45,936 nt of DNA from a virus. The stretch is taken from positions 1-45,936 of the IMG/VR virus record IMGVR_UViG_3300027413_000369. One strand, 5' to 3'. Below the pieces are notes generated by a model. The model searched no databases and was not told the origin of the DNA. It saw only the letters and a list, made by a program, of their open reading frames with translations. Position numbers and translations under genes: made by a program. Shown piece by piece: positions 1 through 6,349 of this stretch (position 1 is its first letter; every line of letters starts with the position of its first letter).

Positions 1-21
1 AGAGGTTGTAAAAAATAATTC

Positions 22-51
22 TTGACAAAGATGTTAAAATTGCCGTATAAT
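22..51 (+). promoter_or_regulatory. sigma70-like promoter P1
   Basis: TTGACA at 22-27 and TATAAT at 46-51 are separated by 18 bases. The -35 box lies in the extended context AATTCTTGACA that recurs at the other promoters here. It reads into the gene starting at 78. Confidence 0.88.
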
Positions 52-77
52 ATCTTTTCAAATTAAGGAGAATAACA

Positions 78-524
78 TTGGGCGACCGATTCTATACTCA
101 ACAACTACAAAGTCTGGGCGACTGCCCAGGTAACAAAAACCCTAACAAGAGGACACGCAAAGTGGCTTGGGATGACGATAAGAAAGCACAGGCAGTAAGT
201 CTGTATGAAGAAGCAGAACCAACTCCAGAAACATCTATGGAGATTGTAAAAGACATTGCAGAAGAATTAGACGAGTCACCTAACGGTGTTCGTATGATCT
301 TAACAAAAGCTGGCGTTTATGTTAAGAAAACACCTGCCGCTAAAGCTAGTGGTGGATCTAATGGAGCTGGTAGTACCCGTGTATCTAAAGCAGCAGCCGC
401 AGAAGCACTTATTGCCGCCCTCGGAGATGCAGGCCAAGAAGTAGACGAAGAAATCGTTGCTAAACTTACTGGCAAAGCATCTCAGTATTTTACCAAAGTA
501 ATTCAAGCAATTAACGAAGGCTAA
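78..524 (+). CDS. Helix-turn-helix-like protein of unknown function (148 aa)
   Basis: Translation starts at TTG 78, chosen because AAGGAG (65-70) sits 7 bases upstream. Residues about 28-84 (from VAWDDDKK to GVYVKK) form a helical unit resembling those repeated in the protein at 3027-3752: a W/F-D/T-D/E start, then an I(A)EEL segment followed by a stretch like NGVRMILTKAG, similar to recognition helices of helix-turn-helix or SANT-like folds. An alanine/glycine/serine-rich linker follows, then a second helical part rich in acidic residues. The gene is transcribed by P1 and ends directly at a hairpin terminator, so it forms its own short unit. DNA binding is inferred from the pattern only. No named family is recognised. 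Confidence 0.75.
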   Translation: MGDRFYTQQLQSLGDCPGNKNPNKRTRKVAWDDDKKAQAVSLYEEAEPTPETSMEIVKDIAEELDESPNGVRMILTKAGVYVKKTPAAKASGGSNGAGSTRVSKAAAAEALIAALGDAGQEVDEEIVAKLTGKASQYFTKVIQAINEG

Positions 525-563
525 ATACCGACCCTGCTAGATTCGTCTAGCGGGGTATTTTTG
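524..563 (+). terminator. Rho-independent terminator T1
   Basis: A strong stem, GCTAGA (536-541) with loop TTCG and TCTAGC (546-551), is extended by CCC/GGG pairs and an outer AATA/TATT pairing. A run of T follows at 558-562. It lies right after the first gene, and no clear promoter is visible between it and the next gene. Confidence 0.85.
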
Positions 564-634
564 TATCTAAAATATAGACCTTGCAGTAAGTAGATTCACA
601 ATGATGATTGCTGAAATACTACCAAGGAGCTATA

Positions 635-907
635 GTGAAAAAGCAAGAACTGGCACATTTAGTGCGCGACTATGGGGATGCCATTATTACTTATCGTAGT
701 GAGCACTCCAAAAAGTTAAAGTACAATGTTTGTACTTTGGACTTCACAACTCCCTATATTCAGAAAAAGAAGAATAGAGCCAAGGAAACTGACGACACTC
801 TTCTTTTCTTCTGCTGGGATACTGACTCATACCGATTACTCAGACCTTCAAATGTGTCTAGTGTAGTACCTTTATCATCTATTCTCAAAAATGAGGGTAG
901 ACGATAA
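635..907 (+). CDS. Conserved phage protein, function unknown (90 aa)
   Basis: The start is GTG 635, with AAGGAG at 624-629 placed 5 bases upstream; an upstream in-frame TTG at 608 has no ribosome binding site. The protein is small and mixed alpha/beta in appearance, with a basic middle (IQKKKNRAKE) and an aromatic-rich stretch (LLFFCWDTDSYRLL) leading into a hydrophobic C-terminus (SVVPLSSIL). Its TAA overlaps the ATG of the PC4-like gene (TAATG), so the two are probably translationally coupled. The layout suggests a small helper of replication or transcription, but no domain is recognised. Confidence 0.75.
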   Translation: MKKQELAHLVRDYGDAIITYRSEHSKKLKYNVCTLDFTTPYIQKKKNRAKETDDTLLFFCWDTDSYRLLRPSNVSSVVPLSSILKNEGRR

Positions 908-1206
908 TGGACTTATACCAGGCTCCTGAAGCATACTCTCGTGTTATACATTATGATGAAGTAAAAGAAATACAGATAAGGCTTACCATTAATACTTTTC
1001 GAGGCGTAGAGTATATGCACTTGCGTAAATACTATATGGATTTTGAAGAGGAATGGAAACCAACACCCGAAGGAGTAGCAATGCCTCTTGATCTTTCTAA
1101 CTCAAGAGAGATGTTTGCAGGCTTGATAGAGATACTATCTCTAGCAGAGTCTAAAAGTTTGATTGAAGAACACTTTTCAGATCTAATTCAGGATATGTAT
1201 AAATAG
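907..1206 (+). CDS. PC4/p15-like single-stranded DNA-binding protein (99 aa)
   Basis: Residues about 21-65 match the PC4 (transcriptional coactivator p15) fold: the beta-strand run IQIRLTINTFRGVEYMHLRK is followed by YYMDFEEEWKPTPEGVAMPLD, which carries the typical R(K)YY...WKPT(x)KG(I/V) signature. The remaining helical C-terminus would be the dimerisation part. PC4 proteins bind single-stranded DNA or melted duplex and act in transcription, replication or repair. The ATG overlaps the stop of the preceding gene. The next promoter starts within 5 bases of its stop codon. Which step this phage uses it for cannot be read from the sequence. Confidence 0.82.
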   Translation: MDLYQAPEAYSRVIHYDEVKEIQIRLTINTFRGVEYMHLRKYYMDFEEEWKPTPEGVAMPLDLSNSREMFAGLIEILSLAESKSLIEEHFSDLIQDMYK

Positions 1207-1209
1207 TTC

Positions 1210-1238
1210 TTGACAATCTTGCTAAAGTTCCGTATAAT
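1210..1238 (+). promoter_or_regulatory. sigma70-like promoter P2
   Basis: TTGACA at 1210-1215, a 17-base spacer and TATAAT at 1233-1238, in the recurring TTCTTGACA context. It drives the ligase gene at 1264, which has AGGAG at 1253-1257. Confidence 0.88.
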
Positions 1239-1263
1239 ATACTTTCTTATTTAGGAGAATACC

Positions 1264-2193
1264 ATGCAGAGCTTTTTAGACAAGATGAGCCAGTTGTACT
1301 ACGAAGGTACCCCCGCTATCTCTGATGCGGAGTTTGACCTTCTAGCAGACAAGCACAACTATACTAAAGTGGGCTACACTGTTACAGATGCTGTAAAGCA
1401 CGCGTACCAGATGTACTCTCTTCAGAAGTGCTTTGACCTCAACGATGCTCCTCTGCCTATTGATGAATGTATTGTTACCCCTAAGTTGGATGGTGCAGCA
1501 GTGTCTCTTCTATATGTTGACGGCAACCTTGAACTCGCTCTCACTCGTGGAGATGGTATTCAGGGTCGTGACATTACAGATAAGATGCGTCAGTTAGTCC
1601 CTAATGAGTGCAGAGATACTGGACTCATGCAGATTACTGGCGAAGTTGTTGCCCCAAGTAGTGTACCTAACTCTCGGAATTTTGCTTCGGGGTCGCTAGG
1701 ACTTAAAGGATCTTCGGGTCTAGAAGAGTTCAAGAAACGCCCGTTAGTATTTGTAGCATACGATGTTACACCAAGTTGGACTGCTAATTATGCTTGTGGC
1801 CTTGAGCTACTACATAAGATGGGTCTAAATGTGGTTACTCGCTTTAAAGCAGATGCCTATCCTCAGGATGGCAAAGTATATCGTCTCAAGTCAAATGCAA
1901 AATTCGATGCGTTAGGTTACACCGCTAAACACCCACGAGGTGCCTTTGCTCTGAAAGAGCAGGTCGCGGGAGTGGAGACCACGCTGTTGGATGTAGTATG
2001 GCAGTTGGGTAAGAGTGGAGTTGTTAGTCCAGTAGCTATCCTAGAGCCTTGTGTTATAGGTGAAGCTACAGTTGCTAGAGCAACTCTGCACAATATTGAG
2101 TATATACGCGACCTTGATCTTGAGATAGGTTGTAAGGTAGAGGTTATCCGCTCTGGCGAGATCATACCTCGGATTGTCAGGAGATTAGATTGA
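1264..2193 (+). CDS. ligA: NAD+-dependent DNA ligase, N-terminal part: adenylation and OB domains (309 aa)
   Basis: This seals nicks in DNA using NAD+. The protein opens with a short Ia region (YYEGTPAISDAEFDLL, the NMN-binding type motif). The HxYxMYSLQKCFD element comes before the adenylation lysine motif KLDG at residues 74-77. The C-terminal part, ending in GCKVEVIRSGEIIPRIV, corresponds closely to the OB domain of bacterial LigA, with the nearby ATLHN motif intact. It stops exactly where bacterial LigA would continue into the zinc finger, and that remainder is encoded separately at 2273-3022. Bacterial LigA is about 670 residues; the two parts here total 558. A split NAD+ ligase is known from phage T5. 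Confidence 0.95.
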   Translation: MQSFLDKMSQLYYEGTPAISDAEFDLLADKHNYTKVGYTVTDAVKHAYQMYSLQKCFDLNDAPLPIDECIVTPKLDGAAVSLLYVDGNLELALTRGDGIQGRDITDKMRQLVPNECRDTGLMQITGEVVAPSSVPNSRNFASGSLGLKGSSGLEEFKKRPLVFVAYDVTPSWTANYACGLELLHKMGLNVVTRFKADAYPQDGKVYRLKSNAKFDALGYTAKHPRGAFALKEQVAGVETTLLDVVWQLGKSGVVSPVAILEPCVIGEATVARATLHNIEYIRDLDLEIGCKVEVIRSGEIIPRIVRRLD

Positions 2194-2217
2194 TTGCTAC
2201 CTGCAAAAAAATAATTC

Positions 2218-2246
2218 TTGACAGAAACCTTAAAAGTCCGTATAAT
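2218..2246 (+). promoter_or_regulatory. sigma70-like promoter P3
   Basis: TTGACA at 2218-2223, a 17-base spacer and TATAAT at 2241-2246, preceded by the common AATTC. It lies between the two ligase halves, so the second half has its own promoter. Confidence 0.88.
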
Positions 2247-2272
2247 ACTATTTCAATTTCAGAGGAATCACG

Positions 2273-3022
2273 ATGACCATTATCGAAGCCCCAACAAACT
2301 GCCCTAGCTGTAGTTCGGTGTTAGAAAGTGTGAATCATCTTCTGTATTGTAAAAATCCACTTTGTGGTGAGAAAGTTGCAAAACTTATCGAACACTTTGC
2401 AAAGACTTTGAAGATCAAAGGTCTTGGCCCTGCTACTATTGCTAAACTAGATATTGTCTCCCTAGAGGAACTTTATGATAGAAGCGTAGAAGACATCGCC
2501 GAGTCACTAGGCTCAGAGCGACTTGCTGTAAAGTTAGTAGATGAGTTGCAACGCTCTCGCGGTGCTCCACTTAACGTGTTGTTGCCTGCATTTAGTATAC
2601 CTCTCATTGGTAAATCAGCATCGGAAAAACTATCCAAAGTCTGCGAAGACATCGAAGATATAGACTACGATATGTGCCGACAGGCTGGACTTGGTGAGAA
2701 GTCTACTGCTAATTTGTGTGAATGGCTTGAGAATGAATATTACCAAGTATCATTATTACCTTTTAGCTTCAAGTTTGAGAAGACTCAAACAACAAACATA
2801 ACCCACGGCACGGTTTGTATTAGTGGTAAACTTACCAGTTACAAAACGAAAGCCGAGGCTCATAACAAACTACAAGAGCTTGGTTATGCGGTCAAGACGA
2901 GCTTGACTAAGGATGTCACCATCCTAGTAAACGAAAGCGGAGTTGAATCTGCGAAAACTAAGAAGGCCAGAGATGCTGGCGTTCAAATCATAACTAACCT
3001 TTTAGATTTTATTGGAGAATAA
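2273..3022 (+). CDS. ligB: NAD+-dependent DNA ligase, C-terminal part: zinc finger, HhH and BRCT domains (249 aa)
   Basis: Four cysteines (CPSC near residue 9 and YCKNPLC near residue 31) form the LigA-type zinc finger. Helix-hairpin-helix segments follow (IKGLGPATIAKL at about 60 and later IGKSASEKL and LGEKSTANL). A BRCT domain covers about residues 175-249 (GTVCISGKL, then LTKDVTILV and a lysine-rich AKTKKARDAG stretch). These are the DNA-binding and clamp domains that in bacteria are fused to the adenylation domain. The protein has no catalytic lysine motif and should work only together with the product of 1264-2193. The ATG at 2273 follows an AGAGGA site. The symbol follows the T5 usage for the second half. 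Confidence 0.92.
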   Translation: MTIIEAPTNCPSCSSVLESVNHLLYCKNPLCGEKVAKLIEHFAKTLKIKGLGPATIAKLDIVSLEELYDRSVEDIAESLGSERLAVKLVDELQRSRGAPLNVLLPAFSIPLIGKSASEKLSKVCEDIEDIDYDMCRQAGLGEKSTANLCEWLENEYYQVSLLPFSFKFEKTQTTNITHGTVCISGKLTSYKTKAEAHNKLQELGYAVKTSLTKDVTILVNESGVESAKTKKARDAGVQIITNLLDFIGE

Positions 3023-3026
3023 TATC

Positions 3027-3752
3027 ATGGCACTTCCTAAGTGGACTGACGAGCGTACTACCGCTCTTACTGATTTTGTAGGTGATGAATCACCTGTATC
3101 CCAAGCAACTGTTGCAGAAGCAGCAGTAAACCTTGAAACCTCTACTCGTTCTATCTCTAGCAAATTGCGCAAGATGGGTCACGATGTAGAGCTGGCTTCT
3201 GCCAGTGCTTCACGCGCATTTAGCGATGCTCAAGAAGCTACCCTTGCAGCTTTTGTTTCTGACAACAGCGGCACTTACACTTATGCTGAAATCGCTTCTC
3301 ACTTTGAAGATGGCGCATTCTCAGCTAAGTCAATCCAAGGCAAGATTTTGTCTATGGAACTGACTGGTCACGTTAAGCCTGCTCCTAAAGTTGAGTCTGT
3401 TCGCACTTACTCAGCTGACGAAGAAGTTCTTTTCATTGGCATGGTCAATGATGGCGCTTTCGTAGAAGCTATCGCTAATGCACTAGACCGTTCAGTAAAC
3501 TCTGTACGTGGTAAAGCTCTTAGCTTGCTTCGTTCAGGCGACATCAATGCTATCCCTAAGCAGGAAGTTACTAAAGGCGCTTCTAAGGAAGATCCTTTGG
3601 CTGACATCGCTGACATTGGTAGCCAAACTGTCGAAGCTATCGCAGAGCAAATTGGTAAGACCGCCCGTGGCGTTAAGACTATGCTCACCCGTCGTGGCCT
3701 TTCAGCCGCTGACTATGATGGCGCTTCTAAGAAAGAAAAAGCTTCAGCTTAA
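3027..3752 (+). CDS. Protein of about four helix-turn-helix-like repeats, function unknown (241 aa)
   Basis: The start is ATG 3027 with GGAG at 3014-3017. The protein can be cut into about four similar units. Each of the first three begins with (W/F/Y)(T/S)(D/A)(E/A) and an acidic helix and ends with a recognition-helix-like segment: STRSISSKLRKMG, SAKSIQGKILSM and SVNSVRGKALSLL. The fourth ends with TARGVKTMLTRRG. The same kind of unit occurs in the protein at 78-524. The pattern suggests sequence-tolerant DNA coating or regulation, as with repeated SANT/HTH units. The gene follows the ligase half without a new promoter and is followed by a hairpin terminator. The C-terminus is lysine- and alanine-rich. 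DNA binding is inferred, not shown. Confidence 0.8.
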   Translation: MALPKWTDERTTALTDFVGDESPVSQATVAEAAVNLETSTRSISSKLRKMGHDVELASASASRAFSDAQEATLAAFVSDNSGTYTYAEIASHFEDGAFSAKSIQGKILSMELTGHVKPAPKVESVRTYSADEEVLFIGMVNDGAFVEAIANALDRSVNSVRGKALSLLRSGDINAIPKQEVTKGASKEDPLADIADIGSQTVEAIAEQIGKTARGVKTMLTRRGLSAADYDGASKKEKASA

Positions 3753-3771
3753 TCCTTCTTAGTTACACACA

Positions 3772-3804
3772 AGGGTAGGCTCTTCGGGGTCTACCCTACA
3801 TTTT
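3772..3804 (+). terminator. Hairpin terminator T2
   Basis: AGGGTAG (3772-3778) pairs with CTACCCT (3791-3797) around a TTCG-containing loop, followed by the short tract ACATTTT. The T tract is weak, so some transcription probably continues into the helicase gene, which has no visible promoter of its own. Confidence 0.7.
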
Positions 3805-3829
3805 AGATTTGAAATCGGGAGACTTTCAA

Positions 3830-5179
3830 TTGAACATCGCTAGTGCGCTTATTAAGCAAGTGCTTACGCTACAGGACTTTCAGACCTGGAGTGTAGCGCA
3901 TAAGCAATACTTTGCAACTGAGTATCATAGTCTGTATAAGATTATTGATAAGCATTGTGAAGAGTTCCATAGAATGCCTACGATTGAAGATCTAAAGTTT
4001 GAGATTCGTGATTCAGCTACTCGAGAGAAACTCTACGCAGTAGAAGCAGTCGAGGTCGATGCAGACCCTCAGATGCTTCTTGAGTATCTGAAGAACGAAT
4101 ACACTCAAAAAGAAATTCTGGACTCACTCGAAGATTATATTGAAAACTCTGTTGCATTTGAGAATGCTCAGGAATCAGTAAACCACCTACATCAGATCGT
4201 CCTAGACGTTGAAGATAAGGTTGATCTCGAAGACCCACAAGAAAGTATGCAACGTATTGACTTGTTTGAGCCAGAAGAAGATTTAGCCAGGTATATGGCC
4301 CTCGGACTCAATGAAGAGTACGACCACGACATAAAGTTCTCTCCTAGAGATCTTGTTATGTTCGGTGGTAAACGGGGTGCTGGTAAATCTGTCATTTGTG
4401 CAAACATTGCAACCAGTGTTTACGCTTCAGGTAGATCGGCTATGTATTTCACTATTGAGATGGATAGCCGGTCGATCCTCCAACGATGCTGTTCTATCGC
4501 TACAGAAGTTCCTTTTTCTCGCCTCCGTACTCAGAATCTGAGTGTTACCGAGTGGGAGAAAGTAGCTACGTGGTGGGCAGGTCGCTATGTTGATGGACAA
4601 GACCGCTTGAAGGAGTATAGACAACACCGTGACTTTGAGAAGTTGCATACATCACTAAAAAACACCTGCGAGCTTCTCCCGACTCAGCAGTTGGACGTAG
4701 TGTATGATGCATCTCTCACTCTCTCCAAGATTCGTGCAGAGCTTGACAAAAAAGTTAAGCCCTTGAATGTTGGCGTCATTATTGTTGACTATATTAATCA
4801 GGTAAAGCGGTCGAGTCTACCTTCTCGTGGAGGTCAGTACGATTGGACTGAACAGATCGAAGTAAGTAAAGCATTGAAGTCAATGGCACAAGAGTATGAC
4901 TGTACTGTAATATCTCCCTACCAAACAGACGCAACTGGTGAAGCACGATTCGCTAAAGGTATTCTTGATGCGGCAGATGCCGCTTATGCTTTGGAGACTT
5001 GGGATCATGAGGACGAGTGCATTACATTTAACTGTGTAAAAATGCGTTCAGCTTCCATGAACTCCTTCAGTTCTAAAGTAGATTGGGACAGCCTAAAGAT
5101 CGGCCCAGAGACTGCAATGACTCCTCAAGAGAAAGACGATTCCTCGCACAAGACTGGCGAAGACATTGATGATCTTTAA
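3830..5179 (+). CDS. dnaB: DnaB-like replicative DNA helicase (449 aa)
   Basis: This is a hexameric 5'-3' helicase of the RecA fold that unwinds the replication fork. The Walker A motif GGKRGAGKS lies near residues 178-186. The hydrophobic strand plus acid VGVIIVDYINQV is the Walker B / DnaB H2 region. The later ISPYQTD segment matches the glutamine (H3) motif, and a C-terminal ITFNCVKMRSAS stretch fits H4. The helical N-terminus is like that of T4 gp41/DnaB partners of primase. TTG 3830 is chosen as the start because GGGAG lies at 3817-3821; an upstream in-frame TTG at 3809 precedes that site. The primase is encoded two genes downstream. Confidence 0.93.
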   Translation: MNIASALIKQVLTLQDFQTWSVAHKQYFATEYHSLYKIIDKHCEEFHRMPTIEDLKFEIRDSATREKLYAVEAVEVDADPQMLLEYLKNEYTQKEILDSLEDYIENSVAFENAQESVNHLHQIVLDVEDKVDLEDPQESMQRIDLFEPEEDLARYMALGLNEEYDHDIKFSPRDLVMFGGKRGAGKSVICANIATSVYASGRSAMYFTIEMDSRSILQRCCSIATEVPFSRLRTQNLSVTEWEKVATWWAGRYVDGQDRLKEYRQHRDFEKLHTSLKNTCELLPTQQLDVVYDASLTLSKIRAELDKKVKPLNVGVIIVDYINQVKRSSLPSRGGQYDWTEQIEVSKALKSMAQEYDCTVISPYQTDATGEARFAKGILDAADAAYALETWDHEDECITFNCVKMRSASMNSFSSKVDWDSLKIGPETAMTPQEKDDSSHKTGEDIDDL

Positions 5180-5188
5180 AAATATTTC

Positions 5189-5217
5189 TTGACTTTTTAT
5201 CTTCTTTTGCGTATAAT
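5189..5217 (+). promoter_or_regulatory. sigma70-like promoter P4
   Basis: TTGACT at 5189-5194, a 17-base spacer and TATAAT at 5212-5217. It has the same TTCTTGAC context as the others but the spacer is T-rich. It should drive the primase-polymerase block. Confidence 0.85.
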
Positions 5218-5246
5218 ATACGGATACTTAAAAGGGGATAAAGCAT

Positions 5247-5525
5247 ATGGCACTTACATTCGGTAGTTTACGACACACTAGCTCAGGTAGAAAGCGAAAG
5301 CCTTTGCCCAAGTCTAAGCGTTACACGCCTAAATTTCAGCCCCTAGAAGAAACTACTACTTATCGTAGAGAGACTCCGCAGTATAAGTCTTGCGATCAGG
5401 GCGGCCATAATACAGAGTTAGTAGAAAAACCAAAGTTAGCTAGTAAATATACAATTGCACCTGCCTATAACAAAGGTGCTTATCAAGTAATCAGTACAGA
5501 AAACATTAAGGATATTGGACGTTGA
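5247..5525 (+). CDS. Small basic protein of unknown function (92 aa)
   Basis: The start is ATG 5247 after AAAGGGG. The N-terminal third is strongly basic (SSGRKRKPLPKSKRYTPK), which suits nucleic-acid contact; the rest is polar with many tyrosines and seems largely unstructured. The stop overlaps the TTG start of the primase (TTGA), so it is translated together with primase and may be a fork accessory protein. No family is recognised. Confidence 0.72.
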   Translation: MALTFGSLRHTSSGRKRKPLPKSKRYTPKFQPLEETTTYRRETPQYKSCDQGGHNTELVEKPKLASKYTIAPAYNKGAYQVISTENIKDIGR

Positions 5526-6349
5526 CAGTAGAAGAACTACTAACCTCAAAAGATGTTTATTTTATACCCAAAGGCGCAGATGCTATCGTTAGCTGTCTCA
5601 ATCCTGAGCACGCGGATAGAAATCCTAGTATGCGGATTGATAAGATTACTGGAGTATTCCAGTGCTTTTCCTGTGGTTATAAAGGAAACATTTTTACCCA
5701 TTTTGGTGAAAAGGCAAACCAACTACAACTAAGACGAGAATTACTAAAAAAGAAAATTAGAGAGAAGAGGTCTGAGTCGGTTGGTTTGTCTTTCCCCAAA
5801 AATATTATACCCTACACGGGTAGTTGGAGAGAAATCAAACCTGAGACATACAAGAAGTTTGAAGCTTTTCAACATCATGACCCTGACCATATCGGTCGTA
5901 TTGTATTTCCAGTACGAGATATATCAGGTAGAATTGTAGCATTTAATGGTCGTCACACTACAGGAGGCACACCAAAGTACATGATCTCGCCTGCGGGTGC
6001 GAAGATGCCTTTGTATCCTCCAGTAGATCCTATACAAGGTTCTGTCATATTGGTAGAAGGTATCTATGATATGGTTAATCTGCATGATAAAGGACTAGAC
6101 AATGCAGTGTGTTGCTTTGGAACAAAGAACATCAATGAAGATAAACTACGTATGCTTTCTATACAAGGTGTAGAGGAAGTAATTATCTTCTTTGATGGAG
6201 ACGATGCAGGTCAGAATGCTGCAAAAGAAGTGAAAGAGATGGCAGAGCGAGTAGGCTTGCTATCAAGAAATGTAGCTCTCAAGGACACAGATCCAGGTGC
6301 GCTACCCTTAAAATCAGTACAAACACTAAAGAGAAAATTATATGCCTAA
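5522..6349 (+). CDS. dnaG: DnaG-like DNA primase (275 aa)
   Basis: It makes RNA primers. A CHC2-type zinc site is visible: Cys25, His30, Cys48 and Cys51. A TOPRIM domain follows with the glutamate in ILVEGIYDMV near residue 179 and the acidic DGDDAGQNAA motif near residue 225. It is much shorter than cellular DnaG (about 580 residues), because the C-terminal helicase-binding domain is missing. The TTG 5522 start overlaps the previous stop (TTGA), and the stop overlaps the polymerase start by eight bases, giving a coupled primase-polymerase unit. The helicase is encoded just upstream on the same strand. Confidence 0.93.
   Translation: MTVEELLTSKDVYFIPKGADAIVSCLNPEHADRNPSMRIDKITGVFQCFSCGYKGNIFTHFGEKANQLQLRRELLKKKIREKRSESVGLSFPKNIIPYTGSWREIKPETYKKFEAFQHHDPDHIGRIVFPVRDISGRIVAFNGRHTTGGTPKYMISPAGAKMPLYPPVDPIQGSVILVEGIYDMVNLHDKGLDNAVCCFGTKNINEDKLRMLSIQGVEEVIIFFDGDDAGQNAAKEVKEMAERVGLLSRNVALKDTDPGALPLKSVQTLKRKLYA

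Noticed and set aside
564-634. Promoter in the gap after terminator T1
   Set aside because: Only weak TTGCAG and ATGATT-like boxes are found; I cannot support one, so read-through is assumed.
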